This document shows, in pieces, positions 17,091-30,545 of a stretch of 64,000 nt of DNA. Numbering within the stretch: the first letter of the stretch is position 1; every line of letters begins with the position of its first letter. Below the pieces are notes generated by a model. That model searched no databases, was not told the origin of the DNA, and saw nothing but the letters and a program-made list of their open reading frames with translations. Position numbers and translations under genes: made by a program. Source of the DNA: Streptomyces sp. WAC 04229 (GTDB taxonomy: Bacteria > Actinomycetota > Actinomycetes > Streptomycetales > Streptomycetaceae); NCBI RefSeq assembly GCF_003947455.1, contig NZ_QHJH01000024.1, forward strand, positions 1 through 64,000. Reading direction: 5' to 3'.

Positions 17091-17975
17091 TCACTGCCCG
17101 GCGGTGGGGTGGGCTGATGGCGTGCGCCGAATCCACGTCCGGTAGAGCAGCCGTGCTCGGCCGGGGTCGGGGTGGTCGTCGAACGTGGTCCTGCCGTGCA
17201 GTATCCGCAGGTTGTTGAAGACCGCGAGCTCGCCGGCGGCCATGCGGCCCTCGACGGCGCTGGCCGGATCCTCGAGGACCGCGTCGAACGCGTCCAGCGC
17301 ACCGCGCTGTGCGGGCGTCAGCGGGTCGGTCCCGGGCTGACCGTGTCCGATCTCGATGTACTGCCGCAGATAGGTCACGGCGTGCCGGTCGTCGGCGGTC
17401 TTGAAGAGTACGGGTTTGCGTACCGTGGCCGGCTCCCCCGGCGCCTGGTCACCCCGCCGGTCGAAGTGGAAGTCCTGTTCCAGCACCGCAAGCGTGTCGG
17501 GGCGGTCGGCAAGGAGAGTCCGGAGGCGGTCCACCGGAACGAGCCTCAGCATGCCGCCGGCCTGCGCCGGCCGCACGCACAGGAGGGTGAAGTAGTCCGG
17601 CAGCGGGAAGGGCCGCTCCGCGCCGTCGGTGTGGAGGTGGCCTCCGTGCCGCGAGTCCGCGTAGCGAGCCGATCTGCCCTCGCCGACCGCGGTGCCGCGG
17701 TTGCGCACGGATCGGATCCGCGTGCCCGCTCTGTCCTGGTCCATCACGGTGCCCAGCGTCTCGGAGGCCCACAGCAGCACCTGCTCGCAGAGGTCCTGTT
17801 CGGTGGCCTCGAGGCCCGTCATGACCAGAAACCCGGCGCCCGCGTCGACGTGGTCCCGCACGAGCGTCCGCACTCTTTCACGCTCGGACTGGGCCGCTCC
17901 GCCGTCGAGTTCTCCCTGCCGGACGGCGGCGAGAAAGCTTTCCGACCACCTGTGTCGTTGCCGATCAAAATCCAC
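17091..17975 (-). CDS. Fe(II)/2-oxoglutarate dioxygenase, TauD/clavaminate-synthase type
   Basis: A 294-residue oxygenase. The HxD iron ligands are H115 and D117 (HLHTDG), the distal His is in RILHGRTTFDD, and the 2-oxoglutarate-binding Arg follows in RLLYRTWIRR. It is the first gene of the phosphonate string and is separated from the femX-like gene by 231 bases, so the operon promoter should lie just upstream. Such enzymes hydroxylate phosphonates in several pathways, for example in dehydrophos and fosfazinomycin biosynthesis. The target here is unknown. Confidence 0.82.
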   Translation of the reverse strand: MDFDRQRHRWSESFLAAVRQGELDGGAAQSERERVRTLVRDHVDAGAGFLVMTGLEATEQDLCEQVLLWASETLGTVMDQDRAGTRIRSVRNRGTAVGEGRSARYADSRHGGHLHTDGAERPFPLPDYFTLLCVRPAQAGGMLRLVPVDRLRTLLADRPDTLAVLEQDFHFDRRGDQAPGEPATVRKPVLFKTADDRHAVTYLRQYIEIGHGQPGTDPLTPAQRGALDAFDAVLEDPASAVEGRMAAGELAVFNNLRILHGRTTFDDHPDPGRARLLYRTWIRRTPSAHPTAGQ

Positions 17976-18206
17976 GCGGGTTCACCTCGCAGGCTATGGA
18001 GGACACGACCGTGGAGCCACTCAGTGGGGCGCCACGCCGTGCGTCCTGCGGACGCATGAGTCACGTTTGGTGGTTGCGCTGTGTGGTGCCGTGAAGGGTG
18101 GAAGCGTATTGCGGATACCAGGGCGTCCACAAAGACGCGCGGATGGATTTGCGCGGCCTCGCCCGCGCGGCGATGCCGCGCAACGACTCGTACTGGGCTG
18201 TGCGGT
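17976..18206. promoter_or_regulatory. Intergenic region holding the likely phosphonate-operon promoter and a perfect hairpin
   Basis: This 231-base gap separates two same-strand gene strings. It contains a perfect 7-bp inverted repeat with a 3-base loop at 18040-18056 (TGCGTCC/GGACGCA). It is the only sizeable gap before the oxygenase gene, so a promoter for the leftward operon is expected. The hairpin could be an operator or a weak terminator of the dpg-femX string. No T-run follows, and no clear -10/-35 pair was seen. Confidence 0.4.
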
Positions 18207-19373
18207 TCAGCGTCCGCGCCGTTTCATGTAGAGGTCGAAGACCCGGTAGACCACCGGCCGCAGCGGCAGGTCCCATTCACCGACGTATCGCACCGCTTGG
18301 CCGCCGGTGCCGACTTTGAACTGGATGAGGCCGACGTGCGAGTCGTCGGCGTCAAGGGTGGGGGTGATCCCGCGGAGGTCGTAGACATCGCAGCCGGCTG
18401 CGAGCGCGTCGCGGATCATCGCCCACTGGCAGGCGTTGGAGCCGCGCACCTCGCGTTTCGCGGTGGCGGAGGCACCGTAGGCGTATACCGCGTGGGTGCC
18501 TACGCGGACCAGGATGGTGGCGGCGACCAGGTCGCCCTGGTGGCGGGCCAGGTAGAGCTTGATTCGCTCGGGGTCCTCGGCGCTCAGTGCCGCGAACATG
18601 GTGTCGAAGTAGCCGAGCGGCCGGGGTGTGAAGTGGTCGCGTTCGGCGGTGTGGACGTAGAGGTCGTGAAATGCCTTCAGGTCTTCGGGGTCTTGGTTGC
18701 CGACCGTGACCTCGACGCCTTCCTTGGCCGCCTTCTTGATGTTGCGGCGCCACTGCTGGTTCATGCCTTTGAGCAGTTCGTCCTGGGTCCTGCCCGCCAG
18801 TGGGACCTCGTACTTGAACTGCGGATGTCCGACCCCGAACCCGTCCAGCGGGTTCTGCGGCAGCCAGCCTGCGTTCTTCAGCCTGCTGCTCAGGTGGGCG
18901 CCGACCGGGTCGCTCCACTGGGCCGGCAGGTCGGTCAGGCGCCGGATGTCCGGGCCGGCGATGCCCTCCTTGACCTGGGCGGCGCTCCAGGTGTCCGTGA
19001 CCACCGGCGGGCCGAGCCGGATGGCGAACGCCCCGTGCTCCTTGAGGTATGCCGCCAGCGGATCGAGCCATGCGTCGATCTCGCCGGTCCAGTCGATGAC
19101 CGGGCCCTCGGGCAGGTACGCCAGCGTGAAACGGTCGAGTCGCGGCACCGGGCGGTGCAGGACGAGTCCGGCACCGACCAGGCGTGGTCCGTCGAACCAG
19201 CCGAGGGACTCGTTGCGCCATTCGGTCTTGACGTGGCCCCACGCCGGGGTCTGCAGGAAGCTGACCGACCGCTGGGCCCGCACGAACAGCAGATGCTCAG
19301 CGGCGCTGATCGGCCTGACGACAAGTCTTCCGGCCGCGGTTCGCATGGGCTGGCTGGAGGGGGTGTAGGACAT
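18207..19373 (-). CDS. FemABX/VanK-like aminoacyltransferase
   Basis: A 388-residue FemABX-family protein of the double-GNAT fold. It has NQQWRRNIKKAAKEGVEV near residue 208 and a late GSNACQWAMIRDALAAGCDVYDLRG stretch characteristic of FemX. These cytosolic enzymes add bridge amino acids from charged tRNA to peptidoglycan precursors. VanK homologues accompany van genes in actinomycetes because the normal FemX cannot use D-Ala-D-Lac-ended precursors. The ATG at 19373 is 8 bases after the antiporter stop. It ends the GPA-side gene string. Confidence 0.85.
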   Translation of the reverse strand: MSYTPSSQPMRTAAGRLVVRPISAAEHLLFVRAQRSVSFLQTPAWGHVKTEWRNESLGWFDGPRLVGAGLVLHRPVPRLDRFTLAYLPEGPVIDWTGEIDAWLDPLAAYLKEHGAFAIRLGPPVVTDTWSAAQVKEGIAGPDIRRLTDLPAQWSDPVGAHLSSRLKNAGWLPQNPLDGFGVGHPQFKYEVPLAGRTQDELLKGMNQQWRRNIKKAAKEGVEVTVGNQDPEDLKAFHDLYVHTAERDHFTPRPLGYFDTMFAALSAEDPERIKLYLARHQGDLVAATILVRVGTHAVYAYGASATAKREVRGSNACQWAMIRDALAAGCDVYDLRGITPTLDADDSHVGLIQFKVGTGGQAVRYVGEWDLPLRPVVYRVFDLYMKRRGR

Positions 19374-19381
19374 GGTGCCAG

Positions 19382-20779
19382 TCAATGTAGCGGGGTGTTG
19401 TCCGGGTGTATTGGATTCTCGATACGCCGACGATATGTTGCGGCGCCGTCGGGTCTGCCGACGCCCGCCAGGGAGCGGGGTGCCGGTGCCGGGGTGGGCG
19501 CCTTGTTGTCGAGTTGCGTCTCCAGGCGTTTCGGGAGCGCCCGGCGGTACAGCGGCAGGGCCGCGGCGCTGGTGACGACGGCGACCACGACGAGGACGGA
19601 GAACACCGGCTTGGTGATCAGGCCTTGCGCCAGGCCGATGTTGATGAAGATGAGGATCATCATGCCGCGGGCGTTCATCAGTCCGCCTACGGCGAAGGCT
19701 TCGCGCCAGCTGAAGCGGAGTGTCCTCATGGCCAGGGTGCTGCCGAAGTACTTGCCCGCGAATCCGGTCAGGAGTACGGCGACGCCGAAGAGCAGGGTGT
19801 CGGCCGAGATGCCCCGCAGGTCGGTGGTGAGGCCGGACAGGCAGAAGAAGATGGGCAGCAGCAGTGTGGAGACGGTGTCCATCATCCGGTTGTGCAGCGC
19901 TTGGCGGAACCGCGGGTCGCGGGGCATGGCCAGGCCGGCGACGAATCCGCCGAAGACGGAGTAGATGCCGATCAGGTCGGTGAGGTATCCGCAGACGATC
20001 GGGACGATGACGACGACGTGCATCACGCCGGGGCTCAATGTTCCCTGTGGGCCGACGTGTCGTGCCAGGGGCCGCAACAGCCGTTTCACTCCGAGCAGCA
20101 TCACGGCGGTGAACAGGAGGCTGTAGCCGATCATGGGTAGGGCGTTGGCGGCTCCGGAACCGGTGTGGACGGCGGTCAGCGCGGCCAGGAAGCACCAGGC
20201 TGCCGCGTCGTCGATGGAGGCGGCGATGAGGGACAGCCGCCCCAGGCGGGAGTTCTGCAGTCCCCGCTCGTACAGCATGCGGGCCAGCATGGGGAGTGCT
20301 GTGAGGGACAGGGCTCCGCCGACGAAGAGGGAGAATTCCCATCGGCCGACGTCTTCGGGCGAGAGGTCGTCCCACATCAGCAGGCCGACGAGACCGCCGA
20401 GGACGAGGGAGGGCAGGAACCCGGAGAGGGCTAGGACCGCCGGGTGGTGCTTGCGGTCGGACTCGTGGCGGGCGGGGTCGAGGCCGGCTCCGACGAGGAA
20501 CATGTAGAGGGTCAGTCCGATGGTGCTCAGGACGTGCAGTACCGGTCGTGTATGCGCCGGGAAGACATCTGCCTGGAGGCCGGGTGCCAGCCAGCCGAAC
20601 AGTGTGGGGCCCAGCAGGATGCCGGCCACGATCTCGCCGAGGACGCGCGGTTGTCCGAGCAGGGTCGCGAGTCTGCCGACCACGGCCGCTGTCAGCAGGA
20701 TGACCGTCAGCGCGGGAAGTACGTCGAGCGTGAGTTCAAGGTTGCTGTCGCTCATGGCCGAGGACACGTGGTCCTGCAT
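19382..20779 (-). CDS. CPA2-type cation/proton antiporter
   Basis: A 465-residue membrane antiporter of the KefB/Na+-H+ exchanger (CPA2) family with about 12-13 hydrophobic segments, starting after a short polar head and containing RVLGEIVAGILLGPTLFGWL near residue 45. Homologues are a recurring constituent of GPA clusters (the orf7-type gene of the balhimycin cluster), where they are thought to aid ion balance or export. AAGGAG lies about 10 bases before the ATG at 20779. It follows dpgC by 108 bases. Confidence 0.85.
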   Translation of the reverse strand: MQDHVSSAMSDSNLELTLDVLPALTVILLTAAVVGRLATLLGQPRVLGEIVAGILLGPTLFGWLAPGLQADVFPAHTRPVLHVLSTIGLTLYMFLVGAGLDPARHESDRKHHPAVLALSGFLPSLVLGGLVGLLMWDDLSPEDVGRWEFSLFVGGALSLTALPMLARMLYERGLQNSRLGRLSLIAASIDDAAAWCFLAALTAVHTGSGAANALPMIGYSLLFTAVMLLGVKRLLRPLARHVGPQGTLSPGVMHVVVIVPIVCGYLTDLIGIYSVFGGFVAGLAMPRDPRFRQALHNRMMDTVSTLLLPIFFCLSGLTTDLRGISADTLLFGVAVLLTGFAGKYFGSTLAMRTLRFSWREAFAVGGLMNARGMMILIFINIGLAQGLITKPVFSVLVVVAVVTSAAALPLYRRALPKRLETQLDNKAPTPAPAPRSLAGVGRPDGAATYRRRIENPIHPDNTPLH

Positions 20780-20887
20780 GGGGGTGGGTCTCCTTGGGTG
20801 GGGGGCCGCGGGCCGGCGTCGCTGAGGGGTCGGGCTGCGCGGCTGCTGCCCGCGTGGCCGGGGGCGGGTGCGTGTACCGGATGCGGT

Positions 20888-23951
<3,064 letters not shown>

Positions 23952-24077
23952 CGATACATCCAGCCCCAGGTCCTGAGCTTGCTGCGGAGTGGCCTTATGG
24001 GTGGCGCGGTCATGGGTTTCACCTTTCGCGGGGGGGGAGTTTTCGCGGGGGGCGGTGTCGGCCCGGTTCGGGGGGTG

Positions 24078-26408
<2,331 letters not shown>

Positions 26409-27608
26409 TCAGCGCCCGGTGAACCGCACCGGGAGCTCCCGGTACCCCTGTACGGCTATCGCGCGCAACCAGGTGGGTTCCTTCACCAATTCCACCTGGG
26501 ACACGCGTTCGGCCAGCGCGCGCAACACGACCGACAGTTCAATGCGGGCGAGTGCGGAGCCGAGGCAGTGGTGCACCCCGTGGCCGAACGTGATGTGCCG
26601 GTTGGGTTTTCGCCCGGGGTGGAACGCGTCGGGGTCGTCGAACTCGGCGGGGTCCCTGTTCGCGGCGGGCAGCCAGGCGACCACCGGCGTGTCCGGGGGC
26701 AGGAGACGGCCGTTGACCGTGACTTCGCCGGTCGTCACCCGGAGCACGTGCATCGCCGGTGAGGTCCAGCGCAGCACCTCCTCCACGACGGTGTCGACGT
26801 CGGCGCTCTTGTCGTTGAGGCCGCTGAGCAGGCCGGGCACCGTGGCGAGCGCGTGCACCGCACCGGTGATCGCGTGCCGGGTGGTCTCGTTGCCGCCGAT
26901 CAGTACGTTGTCGCAGTTGAGCAGCACATCGTCGATGGTGAGGCTGTCGTCGGCCACCAGTGTGCTGACGAGGTCGGTGCCGGAGTGCCCGCGGCGGGCG
27001 GTGATCAGCTCGTAGAAGTAGACGAGGATCTCGGTGTGTGCCTGCCGCGGCGTCATCCCGTCGAACATCTCGTCCGCGCCGCCGAACGCGTGGTGGGTCA
27101 GCTCGATGAGCATGTCCTGGTCCTCGGCCGGTACGCCGAGGACGTCGCAGACGATGGCTGCGGGGACGCGGGAGCCGATCGCCGGGGCCACGTCGCACAC
27201 GCCGCCGTCGAGCGCCTGGTCGAGCACGCCGCTCACTTCTGTCCGTACCCGTTCCACCAGTTTGTGCGCGGCCGCTCTGGAGAGCAGCGGTCCGACCAGT
27301 CTGCGCAACCTGCGATGCTGCTGCTGCTCGGAGACCACCATCATCCGGCCGCCCGAGGTGTCCGGGTGGTCGCGGTCGAAGCCGATCATCATCCCGTACT
27401 CGGAGGTGAAGGGTGCGGAGGGCGCGAGGACCGCGGCGCATGCCCGGTGCGAGAACACGGACCAGAAGCCGGTGGGTGAACTGCCTGGTTCGCTCCAGAC
27501 CATCGCGTCCTGCTCGGCGAGCGCCCGCCAGCGGGGGTGCCGGTCGAGCGTCGTGTACAGGTCGGGGTCGCCGAGGTCGGTGCCGTCGACGGTCTTCTTC
27601 GTCCGCAT
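26409..27608 (-). CDS. oxyD: OxyD, cytochrome P450 for beta-hydroxylation of PCP-bound tyrosine
   Basis: A 399-residue P450. The heme loop is FGHGVHHCLGSALAR near residue 345, and the I-helix has IGGNETTRHA near 235. In vancomycin-type clusters OxyD hydroxylates tyrosine held on the stand-alone A-PCP protein encoded directly upstream here (14-base gap), giving beta-hydroxytyrosine. The ATG at 27608 has CTGGAG ahead of it; the long 5' ORF overlaps the A-PCP gene and is not used. Confidence 0.92.
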   Translation of the reverse strand: MRTKKTVDGTDLGDPDLYTTLDRHPRWRALAEQDAMVWSEPGSSPTGFWSVFSHRACAAVLAPSAPFTSEYGMMIGFDRDHPDTSGGRMMVVSEQQQHRRLRRLVGPLLSRAAAHKLVERVRTEVSGVLDQALDGGVCDVAPAIGSRVPAAIVCDVLGVPAEDQDMLIELTHHAFGGADEMFDGMTPRQAHTEILVYFYELITARRGHSGTDLVSTLVADDSLTIDDVLLNCDNVLIGGNETTRHAITGAVHALATVPGLLSGLNDKSADVDTVVEEVLRWTSPAMHVLRVTTGEVTVNGRLLPPDTPVVAWLPAANRDPAEFDDPDAFHPGRKPNRHITFGHGVHHCLGSALARIELSVVLRALAERVSQVELVKEPTWLRAIAVQGYRELPVRFTGR

Positions 27609-27622
27609 GGATGGTCTCCAGG

Positions 27623-29359
27623 TCACGTCGGTGAGCCGTCGAGTACCTTGGCGAGTTGGGCGACGGTCGGTGCTTTGAAGAAGGCCTGTACCCGCAGCCG
27701 GACGTGCAGGCTCTCGCGGATGCGGGCCACCAGCCGAGTCGCGAGCAGCGAGTGGCCGCCGACCTCGAAGAAGCTGTCCTCGACGCCGATGCTGCTGACG
27801 CCGAGTACTTCGGCGAACAGCGTGGCCAGGTGGATCTCCGTGGGTGTGTTCGGCGCTCGCCCCGATGTCGCGCGTTCGGCGTCCTCGGGGTCGGGCAGGG
27901 CGGCGCGGTCGATTTTGCCGTTCGGCGATGTCGGCAGCCGTGGCAGGGCGACGACGACGTCGGGTACCAGGTAGGCGGGCAGCCGTTCGCGCAGCTGTGC
28001 CAGGAGGTGTTCGGCCGTCACCGGCGCGCCCGCCGTGGCGACCACATAGGCGACCAGTCTGTTGTCGTGCTCGACCGCCACTGCCTGGGCCACCCCGTCC
28101 GCTTCGAACAGGGCGGCCTCGACCTCGCCCGGCTCGATGCGGTGGCCACGGACCTTCAGCTGGTCGTCGGCGCGGCCGACGAAGACGAGCTGGCCGTCCG
28201 GGCGGGCCCGTACGCGGTCGCCGGTGCGGTACATACGGTGGCCCGGTGTGCCGAAGGGGTCCGGCAGGAACCGCTGGGCGGTCTGCGCCGGCCGGTTGAG
28301 GTAGCCGCGGGCGAGGCCGGGGCCGCTCACGTACAGCTCGCCCACGTCTCCGTCGGGGACGGCCTGTAGCCGGTCGTCCAGGACGTGGGTGCAAACGCCG
28401 GTGATCGGCCTGCCGATCGGTGGGGTTCCGTCGCCGGTCAGTGGTTCGCTTGCGGTCACCGCGACGGTGGTCTCGGTCGGGCCGTACGCGTTGATCATCA
28501 CGCGGTCGCCGGCCCAGCGTTTCGCGACTGGTGCCGGGCATGCCTCGCCCGCGACCAGGAGGGTCAGTCCTGCGGGCAGGCCGCCGGCTTCCTCCAGCGG
28601 CGCCAGTGCGGAGGGCGGCAGGGTGACGTGGGTGATGCTCTGCTCGCGTACCAGCCGGGCGAGCGGCTCGCCGGGGACCAGGTCCGCCGCGGGAGCCAGC
28701 ACCAGGCAGCCGCCGGCCAGCCAGATCGGCCAGAACTCGGCGACGGAGGCGTCGAAGCTGGGTGACGCGAACGCCAGCAGTCTGCTGTCGGGCTGCAGCC
28801 GTTGGCGGCGCACGTAGTCGGCAGCCAGGTTCGGGATGCCGCGGTGGGTGACCAGTACGCCTTTGGGCCGTCCGGTCGAGCCCGAGGTGTAGATGACGTA
28901 CGCGGGGTGGTCGGGGAGCAGGGCGCCGGGCCGGTCGTGGTCGGCCGGGTTCGGCGCGGACCGGTGGGGCTGCTGTTCCACGCTCAGGGCGAGGGGGGCG
29001 CCGGCCACTTCCTGTCCTGGCAGGGACAGCACGCAGTGTGGTGACGCGTCGTCGAGTATCTGCTGCCTGCGTGCCTGCGGATAGTCCGGGTTGACGGGCA
29101 CGTAGGCGGCGCCGGCCTTGTGCACGGCCAGGACGGCGATGACGAATTCGATCGATCGCGGCATCACCGTGGCGACGAGTCGTTCCGGGCCGGCGTGGTG
29201 CTCGATGAGCCGGCGCGCGAGGAGGTTGGCCTGCGCGTTCAGTTCGGCGTAGGTCAGTGTGGTGTCGCCCATCGCCGCGGCCGGCCGGTCGGGCATCGCC
29301 GCGGCGGTTGCCTCGAAGAGTGCGGGCGCCGTGGAGGGCAGCACGATCGCGCCGGTCAT
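27623..29359 (-). CDS. bpsD: Stand-alone A-PCP didomain protein for tyrosine loading (BpsD-type)
   Basis: A 578-residue NRPS protein with one adenylation domain (about 1-490) and one carrier domain (about 500-575, FFEVGGHSLLATRL with the phosphopantetheine Ser). No condensation or thioesterase domain is present. Pocket residues read DAATLAAVAK, an aromatic Tyr-like pattern. It activates tyrosine and presents it to OxyD, as BpsD does in balhimycin synthesis. Gene order bhp-bpsD-oxyD is the classic beta-hydroxytyrosine cassette of vancomycin-type clusters. Confidence 0.92.
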   Translation of the reverse strand: MTGAIVLPSTAPALFEATAAAMPDRPAAAMGDTTLTYAELNAQANLLARRLIEHHAGPERLVATVMPRSIEFVIAVLAVHKAGAAYVPVNPDYPQARRQQILDDASPHCVLSLPGQEVAGAPLALSVEQQPHRSAPNPADHDRPGALLPDHPAYVIYTSGSTGRPKGVLVTHRGIPNLAADYVRRQRLQPDSRLLAFASPSFDASVAEFWPIWLAGGCLVLAPAADLVPGEPLARLVREQSITHVTLPPSALAPLEEAGGLPAGLTLLVAGEACPAPVAKRWAGDRVMINAYGPTETTVAVTASEPLTGDGTPPIGRPITGVCTHVLDDRLQAVPDGDVGELYVSGPGLARGYLNRPAQTAQRFLPDPFGTPGHRMYRTGDRVRARPDGQLVFVGRADDQLKVRGHRIEPGEVEAALFEADGVAQAVAVEHDNRLVAYVVATAGAPVTAEHLLAQLRERLPAYLVPDVVVALPRLPTSPNGKIDRAALPDPEDAERATSGRAPNTPTEIHLATLFAEVLGVSSIGVEDSFFEVGGHSLLATRLVARIRESLHVRLRVQAFFKAPTVAQLAKVLDGSPT

Positions 29360-29456
29360 ATTCGCTCCTCCGCGGCTTTTGCGCGTGCGTCCGTGATCGT
29401 GTCGGCGGGGTGCTGTGCGCGATGCGGCCGGTGGTCGCGGGCTGAGTCAAGGGGTG

Positions 29457-30296
29457 TCATGCGGTCTCCTCGCATCGCGCGGGCTCGGCGCGCAGGAACC
29501 GGATCAGCTCGCGATTCACCGCTTCCGGGTTCTCCAGGTAGCCGAAGTGCCCGCACCCGGGAATCGTGCGGTGCGTTGCGCCGGGTATCGCGGCGGCCAG
29601 TTCCCGTCCGGCGGCCGGCGGCGCCACGAGGTCGTGCTCGAAGGAGATGACGTGGCAGGGCACTTTGATCGCGCGGTAGGCCTGGGTGCGGTCGGGTAAC
29701 GCGCTGACCAGCAGCTGAGTGCGGACTCCCGGTCCTGCCGTGCCTGACGCCTCGAGCAGGTCGAGCCAGTCGGCGGTGAGGTCGTCGTCGGTGAGCGTGG
29801 CGGGCCCCAGGTTGCACATGGCGCGGACGGCGGCGAGGTACCTGTGGGGCAGCTCGGTGCCGCGTTCGATCAGCTCCGCTTCGGCCTCCGCCAGGAACCG
29901 CTGGACGAGGCTGCTCCTGCCGCAGGCCGCCATCAGCACGGCCGAGTCCAGCAGTTCGGGGCGGGCAAGTGCCAGCTCCTGCGCGATGTATGAGCCCATC
30001 GAGGTGCCGACCACGCGGCACGGGGCCACGCCGAGGTGCTCGATCAGGGCGGCCACGTCCGCGACGAGGTCGTCGATGGTGAATCCGTCCGTGCCGTCGT
30101 CGCTGGGCGGGATCCCGCGGTTGTCCATGGTGATCACGCGGAATCCGGCGGCACGGAGCGCGGGCACCTGGTGCAGGTCCCACACCGAGCTCGGCGCCCC
30201 GGTGCCGGTCAGCAACAGGACGGGCGAAGCGTGGCCGTGGCCGTGGCCGTGGTCGTGATAGGACAACCGGATCCCGTTCTGCGTTGTCATCAGCAT
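29457..30296 (-). CDS. bhp: Bhp-type alpha/beta hydrolase (beta-hydroxytyrosyl thioesterase)
   Basis: A 279-residue alpha/beta hydrolase that releases free beta-hydroxytyrosine from the PCP of the A-PCP protein. The nucleophile elbow VGTSMGSYIAQE is near residue 120, and the late GCGHFGYLE carries the His. The ATG at 30296 is chosen for its GGAGG 6 bases upstream; ATG at 30290 is the alternative. A short HGHGHGH repeat follows LSYHD near the N-terminus, from a GTGGCC-type DNA repeat at about 30228-30256. First gene of a leftward string. Confidence 0.85.
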   Translation of the reverse strand: MLMTTQNGIRLSYHDHGHGHGHASPVLLLTGTGAPSSVWDLHQVPALRAAGFRVITMDNRGIPPSDDGTDGFTIDDLVADVAALIEHLGVAPCRVVGTSMGSYIAQELALARPELLDSAVLMAACGRSSLVQRFLAEAEAELIERGTELPHRYLAAVRAMCNLGPATLTDDDLTADWLDLLEASGTAGPGVRTQLLVSALPDRTQAYRAIKVPCHVISFEHDLVAPPAAGRELAAAIPGATHRTIPGCGHFGYLENPEAVNRELIRFLRAEPARCEETA

Positions 30297-30545
30297 GCCG
30301 GTCCTCCCCCGTCCGCCGCACGTCCACTGCGCGGCGGAGTTTTCGTTTGCCCGCGACGGTTGTGCCTTCACCCAGGTGCTGTGGCATACGTGTGACCGTA
30401 CCTTCGGATATCGAGCATCCGGAAGAGCGGCTATAGACGTCCATAAAGTCGGACACGCTCAGCGCAAATCAGTGAGAAACGCCATGGATTCGCGTCCACG
30501 TGGGCTGCTTGACACCTCGACCGCCCATGAAAAACCCTAGCATTC
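30297..30545. promoter_or_regulatory. Divergent intergenic region between bhp and hpgT
   Basis: This 249-base region separates the leftward bhp-bpsD-oxyD string from the rightward hpgT, so it should contain two divergent promoters. It holds an inverted repeat GTCC-N8-GGAC at 30439-30454. hpgT has no evident Shine-Dalgarno before its ATG, so a leaderless transcript is possible. No full GTCCA-N17-TGGAC box was found. Confidence 0.45.
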
